Shown here: one piece after another, positions 25,872 through 35,242 of the stretch
Numbering within the stretch: position 1 is the stretch's first letter
How the letters are laid out: the number at the start of each line of letters is the position of its first letter
Origin: Celeribacter sp. PS-C1
Lineage (GTDB): Bacteria > Pseudomonadota > Alphaproteobacteria > Rhodobacterales > Rhodobacteraceae
NCBI RefSeq assembly: GCF_019429625.1
Contig: NZ_JAHXRW010000008.1
Coordinates: forward strand, 1 to 64,000
Reading direction: 5' to 3'
Length of the DNA: 64,000 nucleotides
The notes under the pieces: generated by a model
Databases searched by the model: none
What the model saw: the letters and a program-made list of their open reading frames with translations, nothing else
Told to the model about the DNA's origin: nothing
Position numbers and translations under genes: made by a program

Positions 25872-26888
25872 GTGCCAAAACATTCAAAACGCATAACTCT
25901 TGAGGATGTCGCTCGAGCCGTCGGCGTCTCAACCATCACTGTCAGTCGCGCCCTGAGACGCCCCGAAATGGTGTCAGAAGGGCTTCGAACACGAATCACG
26001 AAAGCGGTCGCAGAGCTCGGCTATGTGCCTGATCCGTCCGCGCGTGCGCTCGCGTCGCGCCGGAGCAACGTCATTGGTGTTTTGATCCCGTCGGTGACGA
26101 ACAACGTGTTTACCGACGTGCTCTCGGGCCTCTACGACACAGTCGCGGGCACGCCCTACAATGTGCAGCTTGGCAATACGCGTTATATCGCTTCGGTCGA
26201 AGAAGACTTGATCCGCATCTTCCTAAGCCAACGTCCGGCAGGGCTCATCGTGGCGGGCATTGACCAGTCGCCGGCCTCGCGCGCGCTTCTGGAACAGGCA
26301 GATTGCCCGATCGTTCAGATCATGGATGTGTCTAATGACCCGGTGGATATGCTCGTCGGCTTTTCACACCGGGATGCAGCCCGCGCCGCGTCCGAACACC
26401 TATTCGCACAGGGCTACCGCGCGCCAGCCTTCATCGGCGCGCGGATGGACCCCCGTTCGGAACGCCGCCTTGCAGGGTTCAGCGACGCGATCAAAGCAGC
26501 TGATCCCAACGGCAAACTGCGCAAGCTCACAACTCAGGAGCCATCCAGCGTTCATTTGGGCGGAGAACTTTTCGACCGATTGCTGACACTCGAACCGGAC
26601 ACGGACGCCATCTTTTGCAACAACGACGACCTCGCACTTGGCGCACAATTTGCCGCGCAAAGACGTGGCCTCCAGATCGGCAAAGACATCGGCATTTGCG
26701 GTTTCAACGATCTTGAAGTGATGTCGGCCGCCTACCCCTCGATCACCAGCGTTCGCACCTTCCGTCGTGAAATGGGGGAACTCGCAGCGCGCAGGATCCT
26801 TGCACGCACAAACGACGAAGACGCCGGCGACCCGATCGTAGATCTCAAATGGCTCCTTTGCGCCCGTGACAGCACCGACCGCAGTTGA
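25872..26888 (+). CDS. gntR: LacI-family transcriptional regulator (GntR-like, gluconate)
   Basis: A LacI-type repressor of about 338 residues: N-terminal HTH and hinge (ITLEDVARAVGVSTITVSRALRRPEMVS, then YVPDPSARALASRRSNVIGVL) and a periplasmic-binding-protein-like effector domain. It resembles GntR of gluconate systems. Divergent from gntK with two operator palindromes between, it likely represses in the absence of gluconate or phosphogluconate. I chose the GTG at 25872 because an AAGAAG site is upstream; the GTG at 25848 is an alternative. Confidence 0.9.
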   Translation: MPKHSKRITLEDVARAVGVSTITVSRALRRPEMVSEGLRTRITKAVAELGYVPDPSARALASRRSNVIGVLIPSVTNNVFTDVLSGLYDTVAGTPYNVQLGNTRYIASVEEDLIRIFLSQRPAGLIVAGIDQSPASRALLEQADCPIVQIMDVSNDPVDMLVGFSHRDAARAASEHLFAQGYRAPAFIGARMDPRSERRLAGFSDAIKAADPNGKLRKLTTQEPSSVHLGGELFDRLLTLEPDTDAIFCNNDDLALGAQFAAQRRGLQIGKDIGICGFNDLEVMSAAYPSITSVRTFRREMGELAARRILARTNDEDAGDPIVDLKWLLCARDSTDRS

Positions 26889-26940
26889 AGGCGCAGTTAA
26901 AGGCAAGGTGCTACACCTTCGCCCCGTCCCTATATGGACA

Positions 26941-26959
26941 GAGGCGGGAACACCGCCTC
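26941..26959 (+). terminator. Hairpin after gntR
   Basis: GAGGCGG, loop GAACA, CCGCCTC: a perfect 7-bp stem 52 bp after the gntR stop. No T-run follows, so termination is uncertain. The rest of the 237-bp gap before the next gene contains short inverted repeats but no clear promoter. Confidence 0.45.
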
Positions 26960-27125
26960 CCCAACGCAATCTCCCGCTCATTAATTACGCAAGCCGCTAA
27001 ATTTCTGGCGCAAAATCGTGCCAGCTTGCGCTGCGCCACCTTAAAACCAGATCGCAGTCGTTGCCCCTCGCGGGAAACCCGCCCCTTTTGGACGGGCATA
27101 ATAATGACAAACGATGAGAAAACTG

Positions 27126-28751
27126 ATGACTGACCAACCAACGGGCACCATGCCCGTTCTATCCGTGCGCGACCTATCGGTGGCGCTGCCGGGCAAACAT
27201 GACCGCCCCTATGCCGTTCAAAATATCAGCTTCGATCTGATGCCTGCGGAGATCCTCTGCATCATCGGCGAATCCGGCTCCGGCAAATCCGTGACCGCGA
27301 ATACCGTCATGGGCCTCCTGCCCGACGTGATGACAATCGAGAAAGGCCATATCGACTTTCAGGGTCGCTCCCTGCTCGATCTTCCCGAATCCGAGCTGCG
27401 CAAACTGCGTGGCCGCGCCGTGTCGATTATCTTCCAGGACCCGCTCTCGGCGCTGAACCCGCTGATGACCATCGGCGATCAAATTCGCGAAGTGCTCGAC
27501 ACGCACAACATGGGCACGCCGGACAGTCGGACCGCGAAAGTGTTGGAAATGCTGACAGAGGTCGGTCTGCCCGATCCCAACTTGATCCAGCATCAATATC
27601 CCTTCCGTCTCTCCGGCGGTCAGCGTCAGCGCGTGATGATCGCAATGGCCTTGGCGCTCGACCCCGACATCCTCATCGCGGACGAACCGACCACCGCGCT
27701 CGATGTGACAACGCAGGCGCAAATCCTTGATCTCATCAGCCGCATTCAACAGCGCAAGGGCATGAGCGTCATGTTCATCACGCACGACTTCGGCGTCGTG
27801 GCCGAAATTGCGGATCGTGTGATCGTGATGGAAAAGGGTCACCTCGTGGAGCAAGGCCCCGCACAACAGGTGCTCGCATCGCCCGCGCATCCCTATACGC
27901 AAAAGCTCATCGCCTCCGTGCCGAAAATGCGCGAAGTGGACCGCGAACGCGCCACGAACCGGCATGTCGCCCTCAAGGTGCAGAACCTGCACAAGACCTA
28001 CCGCACGCGCAGTGGCTTCCTCGGCCGTATACGTGAGGTGAAAGCAGTCGATGACATCAGCTTCACGCTACATAAGGGCGAGACCATCGGCATCGTCGGA
28101 GAATCCGGCTCGGGCAAATCGTCCATGGGCAAAGTGCTCATGAAGCTGATCCCCGCCGACAGCGGCGAGATCCGGTTTCAGGGGGAAAACACCTTGGCCC
28201 TCGACGAAACCAATTTCCGCCCTCTCCGTCCGCGCATCCAGATGATCTTTCAGGATCCGTTTGCCTCGCTCAACCCGCGCTTCACAATCGGTCAGGCACT
28301 GACCGTTGGGCCAATCGCCCACAATCTTTTCACGCGTGATGATGCCCGCAAACGGGCGGAGGAGCTTTTGGAGACTGTTGGCTTGGACCCCTCCGCCTTT
28401 GACCGCTACCCGCACGAATTCTCTGGCGGCCAGCGTCAGCGCGTCGGCATCGCGCGGGCGCTCATGTTCGATCCCGAAGTGATTGTCGCGGATGAGGCGG
28501 TGTCCGCGCTCGATGTGTCTATTCAGGCGCAGGTGCTCGAACTGCTCGACAAAATCCGGCGCGAACGCAAACTCGCGATGATCTTCATCACCCATGATCT
28601 GCGGGTGGCGAGTCAGATCAGCGACGAGATCATCGTCATGCACCGTGGCAAGATGGTCGAATACGGTCCGCCGTCACAGATTTTCCAGGCGCCCGAACAT
28701 GAATACACGCGCTCGCTGATTGCGGCGATTCCCGGCGCGACCGCAGCGTAA
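27126..28751 (+). CDS. Peptide/nickel-type ABC transporter ATPase, fused DppD-DppF form
   Basis: A 541-residue double ATPase. The first half has GESGSGKSV, LSGGQRQRVMIAMAL and DEPTTALDV; the second has GESGSGKSS, FSGGQRQRVGIARAL and DEAVSALDV. It energises import through the permeases encoded about 5 kb downstream. It is separated from them by a terminator and a MarR-led operon, an unusual split. The ATG at 27126 and one 12 nt upstream are both possible; neither has a strong ribosome site. Confidence 0.94.
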   Translation: MTDQPTGTMPVLSVRDLSVALPGKHDRPYAVQNISFDLMPAEILCIIGESGSGKSVTANTVMGLLPDVMTIEKGHIDFQGRSLLDLPESELRKLRGRAVSIIFQDPLSALNPLMTIGDQIREVLDTHNMGTPDSRTAKVLEMLTEVGLPDPNLIQHQYPFRLSGGQRQRVMIAMALALDPDILIADEPTTALDVTTQAQILDLISRIQQRKGMSVMFITHDFGVVAEIADRVIVMEKGHLVEQGPAQQVLASPAHPYTQKLIASVPKMREVDRERATNRHVALKVQNLHKTYRTRSGFLGRIREVKAVDDISFTLHKGETIGIVGESGSGKSSMGKVLMKLIPADSGEIRFQGENTLALDETNFRPLRPRIQMIFQDPFASLNPRFTIGQALTVGPIAHNLFTRDDARKRAEELLETVGLDPSAFDRYPHEFSGGQRQRVGIARALMFDPEVIVADEAVSALDVSIQAQVLELLDKIRRERKLAMIFITHDLRVASQISDEIIVMHRGKMVEYGPPSQIFQAPEHEYTRSLIAAIPGATAA

Positions 28752-28780
28752 CACATCAAAGCACATTTGAGATTTAGAGA

Positions 28781-28809
28781 GGGGCAGCCTTGGTTGCCCC
28801 TTCTTTTTT
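28781..28809 (+). terminator. Rho-independent terminator after the fused ABC ATPase gene
   Basis: GGGGCA, loop of 8 nt, TGCCCC followed by TTCTTTTTT. It lies 29 bp after the stop codon. It makes the ATPase gene a separate transcript from the following MarR operon. Confidence 0.85.
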
Positions 28810-28870
28810 GCTTACTCCGCGGTCATTCGCCGACTTCGATCTGGCGCAAGTGAACGAAAATGAGGCAATG

Positions 28871-28906
28871 GTTGTTTTTCACAACTATCCAGTTGTGTTT
28901 TGCAAC
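28871..28906. promoter_or_regulatory. Phased GTTG/CAAC half-sites: probable MarR operator
   Basis: The core is the palindrome CACAACTATCCAGTTGTG (28880-28897). Together with outer copies it makes four alternating half-sites, GTTG at 28871, CAAC at 28882, GTTG at 28892 and CAAC at 28903, spaced 10-11 bp apart. It ends about 50 bp before the MarR start. Autoregulation by the MarR protein is the natural reading. Confidence 0.65.
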
Positions 28907-28957
28907 TTTATTATTGCGACCGAAGGACCGGGCCTCAAACATGAAGGAAAGATGACA

Positions 28958-29479
28958 ATGACCACTGATCGCACACCGCCCATGACTGACCCTGATCGCA
29001 CCCACGACGAAGAGCCTTTGGAGCTCGCTGGCCTGCACATCGACGTGCTCGCGGGGACGTTCAGCTGGTATATCCGTTCGCTCGATTCCGTTGTGTCCCG
29101 CGATCTCGATCACCGGATGGGGCATCTCGATGTCGCGAAAGGAAAAGGAAAGATCACGGCGCTGTTGATCGTCGACCGTTATCCAGGCGTCCGTCCCTCG
29201 CAAATCGCGGAAGTCCTGATGCGCGACCGGCCGTCCACGGGCCGGATCATCGACACTTTGGTCAAGGCCGGGGATATCCGCCGTGAAGCGGCAGAAGACG
29301 ATCAGCGCGCCCAAGCGCTCTTTATCACCGAGAAAGGTCACGAACTGGCCGAGCAAGTGCGCGGCATCATTCGCGAACAGGAAGACGAGTTCTTCGACTT
29401 CATTGAGCCAGAAGACCGCGAAGCATTCATGCGCATGTTGAAACGTGCCTATCTGAACATGAGGAAAAAACTCGAATGA
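28958..29479 (+). CDS. MarR-family transcriptional regulator
   Basis: About 173 residues with a winged-helix MarR domain: TALLIVDRYPGVRPSQIAEVLMRDRPSTGRIIDTLVKAGDIRREAAEDDQRAQALFITEKG holds the recognition helix and the wing with the conserved Asp-Asp-x-Arg. AAGGA is 9 nt before the ATG at 28958 (3 nt before the alternative at 28952). Its stop overlaps the SDR start (ATGA). It probably controls the whole flavoenzyme-transporter operon. Confidence 0.9.
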   Translation: MTTDRTPPMTDPDRTHDEEPLELAGLHIDVLAGTFSWYIRSLDSVVSRDLDHRMGHLDVAKGKGKITALLIVDRYPGVRPSQIAEVLMRDRPSTGRIIDTLVKAGDIRREAAEDDQRAQALFITEKGHELAEQVRGIIREQEDEFFDFIEPEDREAFMRMLKRAYLNMRKKLE

Positions 29480-30180
29480 GTGACACTCGTATCGCCCTGA
29501 TTTCTGGCGCGAACCGTGGCATTGGGGCCGCTGTCGCGCAGACGCTCTTTAACACTGGCTGGACTGTGTCTCTGGGAATGCGCACCCCTTCGATGCCGGA
29601 CTGGGCAAAGGACGCCCCCGAACGCGTTCATGTCTTTGCCTATGACGCAGCATCGGAACAAAGCGCAAAAGATTGGGCAAAAGAAGTCATGGAGACCCAC
29701 GGGCGCATTGATGCCGTGGTTGCCAACGCCGGGATCATGATCCCGAAAACACCCGTTGAGATTTCCGACGACGAGATGGCGCAGCTTCTCGAAATCAACG
29801 TTCAGGGCCCGCGCCGTTTGGCTGCTGCGTGCTGGGACGGGCTGAAAATCTCGGGCAAGGGCCGCGTGATCATTCTCGGATCGCTCTCGGGCAAACGCGT
29901 GAAATCCGCCCGCGCGGGGTCCTACGCCATCTCCAAATTTGCAGCCGTTGGTCTCGCCCATGCCCTGCGCCACACCGGTTTCGACGATGGCATTCGCGCC
30001 ACAGTCGTCTGTCCGGGATTTGTCGCGACCGACATGGCCATGGCCCTGAGCGACCGGTCAGCAGAGGCGATGACCGACCCGAAGGACCTCGCCGCCGTGA
30101 TCCAAATGCTGATCGAACTACCGAACGAGGCGAGCGTCGCCGAATTCTGCGTCAATTGCCAACTTGAGGAGTCATTCTGA
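29476..30180 (+). CDS. Short-chain dehydrogenase/reductase
   Basis: A 234-residue SDR: ISGANRGIGAAVA (cofactor), VVANAGIM, a serine in ILGSLSG and YAISK as catalytic Tyr-x3-Lys. The C-terminus lacks the long FabG-type tail. It is translationally coupled to marR and followed 1 bp later by a DadA-like gene. The substrate is unknown; it may reduce or oxidise the carbonyl product of the neighbouring oxidases (inference). Confidence 0.9.
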   Translation: MSDTRIALISGANRGIGAAVAQTLFNTGWTVSLGMRTPSMPDWAKDAPERVHVFAYDAASEQSAKDWAKEVMETHGRIDAVVANAGIMIPKTPVEISDDEMAQLLEINVQGPRRLAAACWDGLKISGKGRVIILGSLSGKRVKSARAGSYAISKFAAVGLAHALRHTGFDDGIRATVVCPGFVATDMAMALSDRSAEAMTDPKDLAAVIQMLIELPNEASVAEFCVNCQLEESF

Positions 30181-30181
30181 G

Positions 30182-31513
30182 ATGCCAGGTCCTTTCGTCG
30201 TTCCCGTCCATGGCGATCTCGAATTGCCCAAGAAAGTCGATGTCGTCGTCATCGGTGGCGGTATCATCGGCGCCTCCACCGCGCTCGAACTCGCAGATCA
30301 GGGGCTGAAAGTCGCGCTCTGTGAAAAGGGCGGGATCGGCCATGAACAATCGAGCCGCAACTGGGGCTGGGTGCGCATCACCCGCCGTGACCCCCGCGAA
30401 ATTCCCCTGATGGCCGAAGCCCTGCGCATATGGCCGACACTGGCCGAACGCACAGGACGCGATCTCGGCTACACACGTGCGGGCATCGCCTTTGCCTGCG
30501 CGACAAAGAAAGACTTCGACGAACACGAGAGATGGCTCGAACATCTCAAAGACTACCAGATCGATAGCAGGATGCTCTCGTCCAAAGAGTTCAACGAAAA
30601 GACCCCCGGAATGAAAATGAACATCGAAGGGGCGCTTTTCACCTCCGTCGATGGCCGAGCGGAGCCGCAAAAAGCGGCCCCTGCGATTGCCGAGGCTGCG
30701 CGGGATCGGGGTGCGCATATTCTCACCGAATGTGCCGTGCGCGGGATTCAGACAGCGGGCGGAAAGGTTTGCGGCGTCGTGACAGAGCGTGGCGAGATTG
30801 CCTGTGAGCAGGTCGTGCTCGCCGGTGGCGCATGGTCGAGCCTCTTTGCCCGCAACACGGGCCTGCGCCTGCCGCAGCTCAAGGTCAAAAACTCCGTGAT
30901 CCGCACCAAACCTCTCGAAGGCGGGCCGGAACACGCGATCTGGTCCGAAGGGTTCTCCGTCCGCAAACGTCAGGACGGTGGCTATACCATTGCCGACGGC
31001 TTCCGAAATATCGTCGACATCGTGCCGGACAGCTTCCGCTACATGCGCGAATTTCTTCCGGCCCTCGGCGCGGAGTGGAAATCGCTCATGCTGCGCTTTG
31101 GTGGAAAGTTCTACGACGAGGCCCGCATCCCGAACAAATGGTCGCTCGATGAGGTCAGCCCCTTCGAATACAACCGCGTGCTCGATCCAAAACCGGCCTT
31201 CTCGCTTCAGGACAAAGCACTCGCCAATCTACGAAAGGCGTTTCCGGTGTTCGAGAAAGCCGAGATTGCTCAACGCTGGGCCGGTGCGATCGATGTCACG
31301 CCCGACGCCGTTCCGGTGATCTCACCGATTGACGACATTCCCGGCTTCTACATTGCCACCGGCTTTTCCGGACACGGGTTCGGAATCGGGCCGGCCGCGG
31401 GGCGTCTCGCCGCGGATCTGGTGACAGGGCGGGCTCCGATCGTCGATCCGACGGCCTTCCGCTTCAACCGCTTCAGTGATGGCTCGAAAATCGAGATCAT
31501 CACCGGTTTCTGA
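30182..31513 (+). CDS. FAD-dependent oxidoreductase of the DAO/DadA family (copy A)
   Basis: A 443-residue flavoprotein. VVVIGGGIIGASTALELADQG is the split GxGxxG dinucleotide motif near residue 20, followed by EQSSRNWGWVR; the C-terminal FAD contact is GFSGHGFGIGPAAGRL. The family deaminates or dealkylates amine substrates such as D-amino acids, sarcosine and opines. It is closely similar in layout to copy B at 36609 (same EQSSRNWGWVR and DGRAEPQKAAPAIA blocks), so one arose from the other. GAGGAG precedes the ATG. Confidence 0.92.
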   Translation: MPGPFVVPVHGDLELPKKVDVVVIGGGIIGASTALELADQGLKVALCEKGGIGHEQSSRNWGWVRITRRDPREIPLMAEALRIWPTLAERTGRDLGYTRAGIAFACATKKDFDEHERWLEHLKDYQIDSRMLSSKEFNEKTPGMKMNIEGALFTSVDGRAEPQKAAPAIAEAARDRGAHILTECAVRGIQTAGGKVCGVVTERGEIACEQVVLAGGAWSSLFARNTGLRLPQLKVKNSVIRTKPLEGGPEHAIWSEGFSVRKRQDGGYTIADGFRNIVDIVPDSFRYMREFLPALGAEWKSLMLRFGGKFYDEARIPNKWSLDEVSPFEYNRVLDPKPAFSLQDKALANLRKAFPVFEKAEIAQRWAGAIDVTPDAVPVISPIDDIPGFYIATGFSGHGFGIGPAAGRLAADLVTGRAPIVDPTAFRFNRFSDGSKIEIITGF

Positions 31514-31612
31514 AGACGCACGCGTCCGTTCCGATGGGCGCCGCAAATGTCGGTTCGTGAAACGCAAGCGCGGACCGATCCTCCCCCAACTTGCGACACC
31601 AACAGGGAAACC

Positions 31613-33280
31613 ATGATGACTGACGAGAAGAAAAATTCCGCACATCTCAACCGCCGCCAAACCTTGATGATGATGGGTGCGGCAGGTGCTGCCGGCCTGA
31701 TAGGGCCGATGGCCATCGGCCGTGACCGCGCCTTTGCCGCCAATGCCGATCCGTCCGGCCAACTGGTGCTTGCGTTCTCGCAAGAGCCGACCGTCTTCAA
31801 CCCGCTCATGCCGCACATCGAAGTGGACGAAGGCCTCTACTACGCTGTCTACGACACGCTGTTCGATTTCGATCCGTCCGGTGAGTTTTTCCCGATCCTC
31901 GCAGCCGAAGTTCCCTCCGTGGCCAACGGCGGCATCACCGCAGATGGTCTGAACTGGAGCCTCAAGCTCAAAGAAGGTGTGACCTGGCACGACGGCACCC
32001 CGTTCACCGCAGAAGATGTAAAGTTCTCTCTCGAACTGACCATGGACCCGGATTTCCGCTCCTTCCGCTCCACGGGCTACAAGCTCATGGAAAACATCAC
32101 GGTCGTCTCACCGACCGAGCTGACCTGGACCATGAGCGAGCCTTTCGCACCGATGGCCGCGATCCTCGCCTCCACCTACATCGTGCCTAAGCACGTGTTT
32201 GAGGGTGTAGCCGACAAAAACGACACGGTCCTCAACACCGCGCCGATCGGCACCGGCCCGTTCAAGTTCAAGAGCCGCATGGCCGGTGACCACATCGAGC
32301 TTGAGGCCAACAAAGACTACCACATGGATGGTCCGTTCCTCGAAACGCTTATCATCAAATATGTGCCTGATCTGAACGTCATGTACACGCAGTTCAAATC
32401 CGGCGACATCGACGTCATCGGCCTGCAGTACATCACGCCGGACCACCTCGAAGAGGCGGAAACGCTCGACGGTAAAGTCGTAAAGGTCGCGGGCACCGCC
32501 ACCTTTGAATCCATCGGTCTCAACATGACCCGCCCGCAGTTTCAGGAACTGGCCGTGCGTCAGGCGCTCTATGCTGCCATCGACAAAACCTCGATCATCG
32601 ATGCGCTCTACTACGGCGTGCCGACCCCGACCGAGACCTACATGCCGCGTCAGTCCTACTACTACAACGAGAGCCTGCCGACGCATGAGTTCAGCATCGA
32701 GAAGGCAAACGCGATCCTCGATGAAGCTGGCTGGGTCAAAGGCGCTGACGGCATCCGTGAAAAAGACGGCGTGAAACTCGCCTTCTCCAACTCCACGACC
32801 GCAGGCAACCACCTGCGCGAGCAGGCGCAACAGTTCATCCAGCAGACCTTCGCCATGATCGGCGTCCAGATGGAGATCAAGAACTTCCCGCCGGCCGTGA
32901 TGTGGGGCGACTACTGGATGAATTCCGAATTCGACTCCGTTGTTGTGGGCCTCAACACGCTCGCAGGGGCTGACCCAGATACGTCCGACTATTTCATGTC
33001 CACCATGTCTCCAGCGCTCGGCGGCTCGGGCCAGAACACCTTCGCCTATCAGAACCCGAAAGTGGACGAGCTTCTTACCAAGGGTGCTGCGAACTTCGTC
33101 CCTGAAGAGCGCAAAGCGATCTACGAGGAAATGCAGGCGGTCATGCGTGACGATCTGCCGTTCCTTCCAATGTTCCAATACGCCGTGATCAAAGGCTGGA
33201 AAGACGATGTGACCGGCCCGGAGCCGAACGTGAACAACCGCATCGACACCTGGAACGTGCGGGATTGGAAACGCGGCTAA
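31613..33280 (+). CDS. Peptide/opine-type ABC transporter substrate-binding protein (SBP_bac_5)
   Basis: A 555-residue periplasmic binding protein of the DppA/OppA class. The N-terminus NRRQTLMMMGAAGAAGL contains a twin-arginine pair before the hydrophobic stretch, suggesting Tat export, with cleavage near AFA-A. LNWSLKLKEGVTWHDGTPFTAEDVKFSLE is the SBP_bac_5 hallmark. The ATG at 31613 is preceded by AGGGAAA. It lies between flavoenzyme genes, suggesting it binds the compound they oxidise. Confidence 0.93.
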   Translation: MMTDEKKNSAHLNRRQTLMMMGAAGAAGLIGPMAIGRDRAFAANADPSGQLVLAFSQEPTVFNPLMPHIEVDEGLYYAVYDTLFDFDPSGEFFPILAAEVPSVANGGITADGLNWSLKLKEGVTWHDGTPFTAEDVKFSLELTMDPDFRSFRSTGYKLMENITVVSPTELTWTMSEPFAPMAAILASTYIVPKHVFEGVADKNDTVLNTAPIGTGPFKFKSRMAGDHIELEANKDYHMDGPFLETLIIKYVPDLNVMYTQFKSGDIDVIGLQYITPDHLEEAETLDGKVVKVAGTATFESIGLNMTRPQFQELAVRQALYAAIDKTSIIDALYYGVPTPTETYMPRQSYYYNESLPTHEFSIEKANAILDEAGWVKGADGIREKDGVKLAFSNSTTAGNHLREQAQQFIQQTFAMIGVQMEIKNFPPAVMWGDYWMNSEFDSVVVGLNTLAGADPDTSDYFMSTMSPALGGSGQNTFAYQNPKVDELLTKGAANFVPEERKAIYEEMQAVMRDDLPFLPMFQYAVIKGWKDDVTGPEPNVNNRIDTWNVRDWKRG

Positions 33281-33305
33281 AGCCAGCACGTCCGAACACG
33301 TCCCC

Positions 33306-33364
33306 GAGATGCGGCGCTCCCTTCCCGCCGCATCTCATGGCCAGCCGTGTCCCTTCGGCTGGCC
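33306..33364 (+). terminator. Two tandem hairpins after the peptide-type binding-protein gene
   Basis: Hairpin 1: GAGATGCGGCG with CGCCGCATCTC, 11 perfect pairs (33306-33336). Hairpin 2: GGCCAGCC with GGCTGGCC, 8 pairs (33339-33364). Neither is followed by a T-run. Between a binding-protein gene and its permease gene they probably protect the upstream mRNA end and lower read-through. Confidence 0.65.
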
Positions 33365-33395
33365 CCCATAACAATCGCACAAGGAGGGCGGCGAC

Positions 33396-34346
33396 ATGCT
33401 GCGCTATATTCTCTCCCGGCTCGGCCAGAGCCTCATTCTCTTGCTGATCGTCTCCTTTATCGGGTTCGCCGTTCTGACGCTCGCGCCCGGTGGTCCGCTG
33501 TCGCAATTCGCGCTCAGCCCCGGCATGACACAGGAACAGATTGACAAGATCGCCGCGCAGATGGGCCTCGACCGCCCAGTTGTCGTTCAATACTTCGACT
33601 GGATGTCCAATCTCGTCGTGGGTGACTGGGGCACCTCTTATCGTGACGGGCAATCGGTCCTGCACGTGATAGGCAGCCACCTCTTCGCGACCCTTCTTCT
33701 CATGGGCACCGCGACCGTCATCTCGGTTTCTCTCGGCAGCACGATCGGCATCTTCAGCGCGCTGAAACGCGGCTCGGCCTTTGACTACGCGACAACGGTT
33801 TTCGCCATGGTCGCCCTGTCGATCCCGACCTTCTGGTTCGGCCTGATCGCGATCTACTTTTTCTCGCTTAACCTCGGATGGTTGCCTGCAGGCAATATGT
33901 ACACCGTCGGGGATGGCTCTGTGCTCGACTATGCGAGCCATTTGATCATGCCGGCTGCGGTGCTGGCGCTGGTCGATGTCGCAATCTGGAGCCGCTACAT
34001 GCGCACCTCCACCCTCAACGTGATCAATCAGGATTTTGTCCGCACGGCGAAATCAAAAGGCCTCCCGCGCCGCCGTGTTGTGCTCAAACATATCGTCGGG
34101 AACTCTCTCGTGCCCATGATCACTCTGGCTGGTCTGCAGTTGCCCATGGTCTTGGGGGGCGCGCTTGTCACAGAGACCGTGTTCACATGGCCGGGCATGG
34201 GACGACTGTTCCTCGATAGCCTCGGGTACTCCGACTATCCGGTCGTGATGGGCCTCTTGATGGCCTCTGCCATTCTCGTCCTGGTCGGCAACCTCGCCGC
34301 CGATCTCATCGTCGCCCTGATCGACCCCCGCATTCGTCTCGACTGA
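33396..34346 (+). CDS. Peptide-type ABC transporter permease (DppB-like)
   Basis: A 316-residue permease with six hydrophobic helices. The amphipathic N-terminus MLRYILSRLGQSLILLL is typical of DppB, as are GDWGTSYRDGQSV and the EAA loop at FVRTAKSKGLPRRRVVLKHIVGNSLVPM. AAGGAGGG precedes the ATG. It pairs with the next permease. Confidence 0.94.
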   Translation: MLRYILSRLGQSLILLLIVSFIGFAVLTLAPGGPLSQFALSPGMTQEQIDKIAAQMGLDRPVVVQYFDWMSNLVVGDWGTSYRDGQSVLHVIGSHLFATLLLMGTATVISVSLGSTIGIFSALKRGSAFDYATTVFAMVALSIPTFWFGLIAIYFFSLNLGWLPAGNMYTVGDGSVLDYASHLIMPAAVLALVDVAIWSRYMRTSTLNVINQDFVRTAKSKGLPRRRVVLKHIVGNSLVPMITLAGLQLPMVLGGALVTETVFTWPGMGRLFLDSLGYSDYPVVMGLLMASAILVLVGNLAADLIVALIDPRIRLD

Positions 34347-34359
34347 AGGATTGCCTGAT

Positions 34360-35241
34360 ATGAGCTCACTCACAGCGAATACCCCCGCGCGCCGTCCCTT
34401 CATCAAATCCCGTGCCCTGCGCCGGTTTCTGAGCCACAAGCTCGCTCTGATCGGTCTCATCATGGTGCTGACGCTGACGGCGGCCTGCTTCATCGGTCCT
34501 TTCCTCCTGCCTTATGACGAACTGCACATCGACCTGATGGCCCGCTTTGCGCCGCCGGGAACGGGTGGGCATATCTTCGGCACCGATCCCTTGGGCCGTG
34601 ACATCGCGGCGCGCCTGTTCCACGCCGGTCAGATTTCCATGGCCGTGGGCTTTGCGGTGATGATCATCGCCACCACCATCGGCTCCGTCGTTGGCGTGGT
34701 CTCCGGCTACTACGGCGGCAAAGTCGCCGCAGTCCTGATGCGGATCGTCGATGCGTTCCTCTCTTTCCCATCGGTCTTTCTACTCCTGGCACTGGCCGCG
34801 TTTATCCAACCCGGCCCGGTGATGATCGCTCTCATCATCTCTGCAACGAGTTGGATGGAAGTCGCGCGGATCGTGGAGGCGGAGGTCAAATCGCTCCGCA
34901 ATCAGGATTTCGTCCAAGCCGCACACATGCTCGGCCTGTCGAACCGCTGGATCATGTTCCGTGAGTTGCTGCCCAATGCCATCGGCCCGATCATCGTCGC
35001 CGCGACCCTTACGGTGGCCCGTGCCATTCTGTTAGAAGCCTATATCTCCTTCCTCGGATACGGCATCCAGCCGCCGCTCCCGAGTTGGGGCAACATGCTC
35101 AACGGCGCGCAGCAATACCTGCAATCCGCGCCGTGGCTTGCCATCATTCCGGGCCTTGCAATCACCATCGCTGTGACCGGTTTCAACTTCATCGGAGACG
35201 GGTTGCGCGATGCGTTCGACAGCCGCGCACAGGGTGAATGA
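34360..35241 (+). CDS. Peptide-type ABC transporter permease (DppC-like)
   Basis: A 293-residue permease with six helices and the DppC blocks FGTDPLGRDIAARLFHAGQISM and the EAA loop QDFVQAAHMLGLSNRWIMFRELLPNAIGPI. GAAGGA stands 9 nt before the ATG at 34360; a TTG at 34351 would abut that site. It follows DppB by 13 bp and is followed 1 bp later by another DAO gene. Confidence 0.94.
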   Translation: MSSLTANTPARRPFIKSRALRRFLSHKLALIGLIMVLTLTAACFIGPFLLPYDELHIDLMARFAPPGTGGHIFGTDPLGRDIAARLFHAGQISMAVGFAVMIIATTIGSVVGVVSGYYGGKVAAVLMRIVDAFLSFPSVFLLLALAAFIQPGPVMIALIISATSWMEVARIVEAEVKSLRNQDFVQAAHMLGLSNRWIMFRELLPNAIGPIIVAATLTVARAILLEAYISFLGYGIQPPLPSWGNMLNGAQQYLQSAPWLAIIPGLAITIAVTGFNFIGDGLRDAFDSRAQGE

Positions 35242-35242
35242 G

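Noticed and set aside
27007-27024. Sigma-54-like sequence TGGCACGATTTTGC on the minus strand upstream of the fused ABC ATPase gene
   Set aside because: GG and GC are separated by 9 nt instead of 10, and no minus-strand gene follows it.
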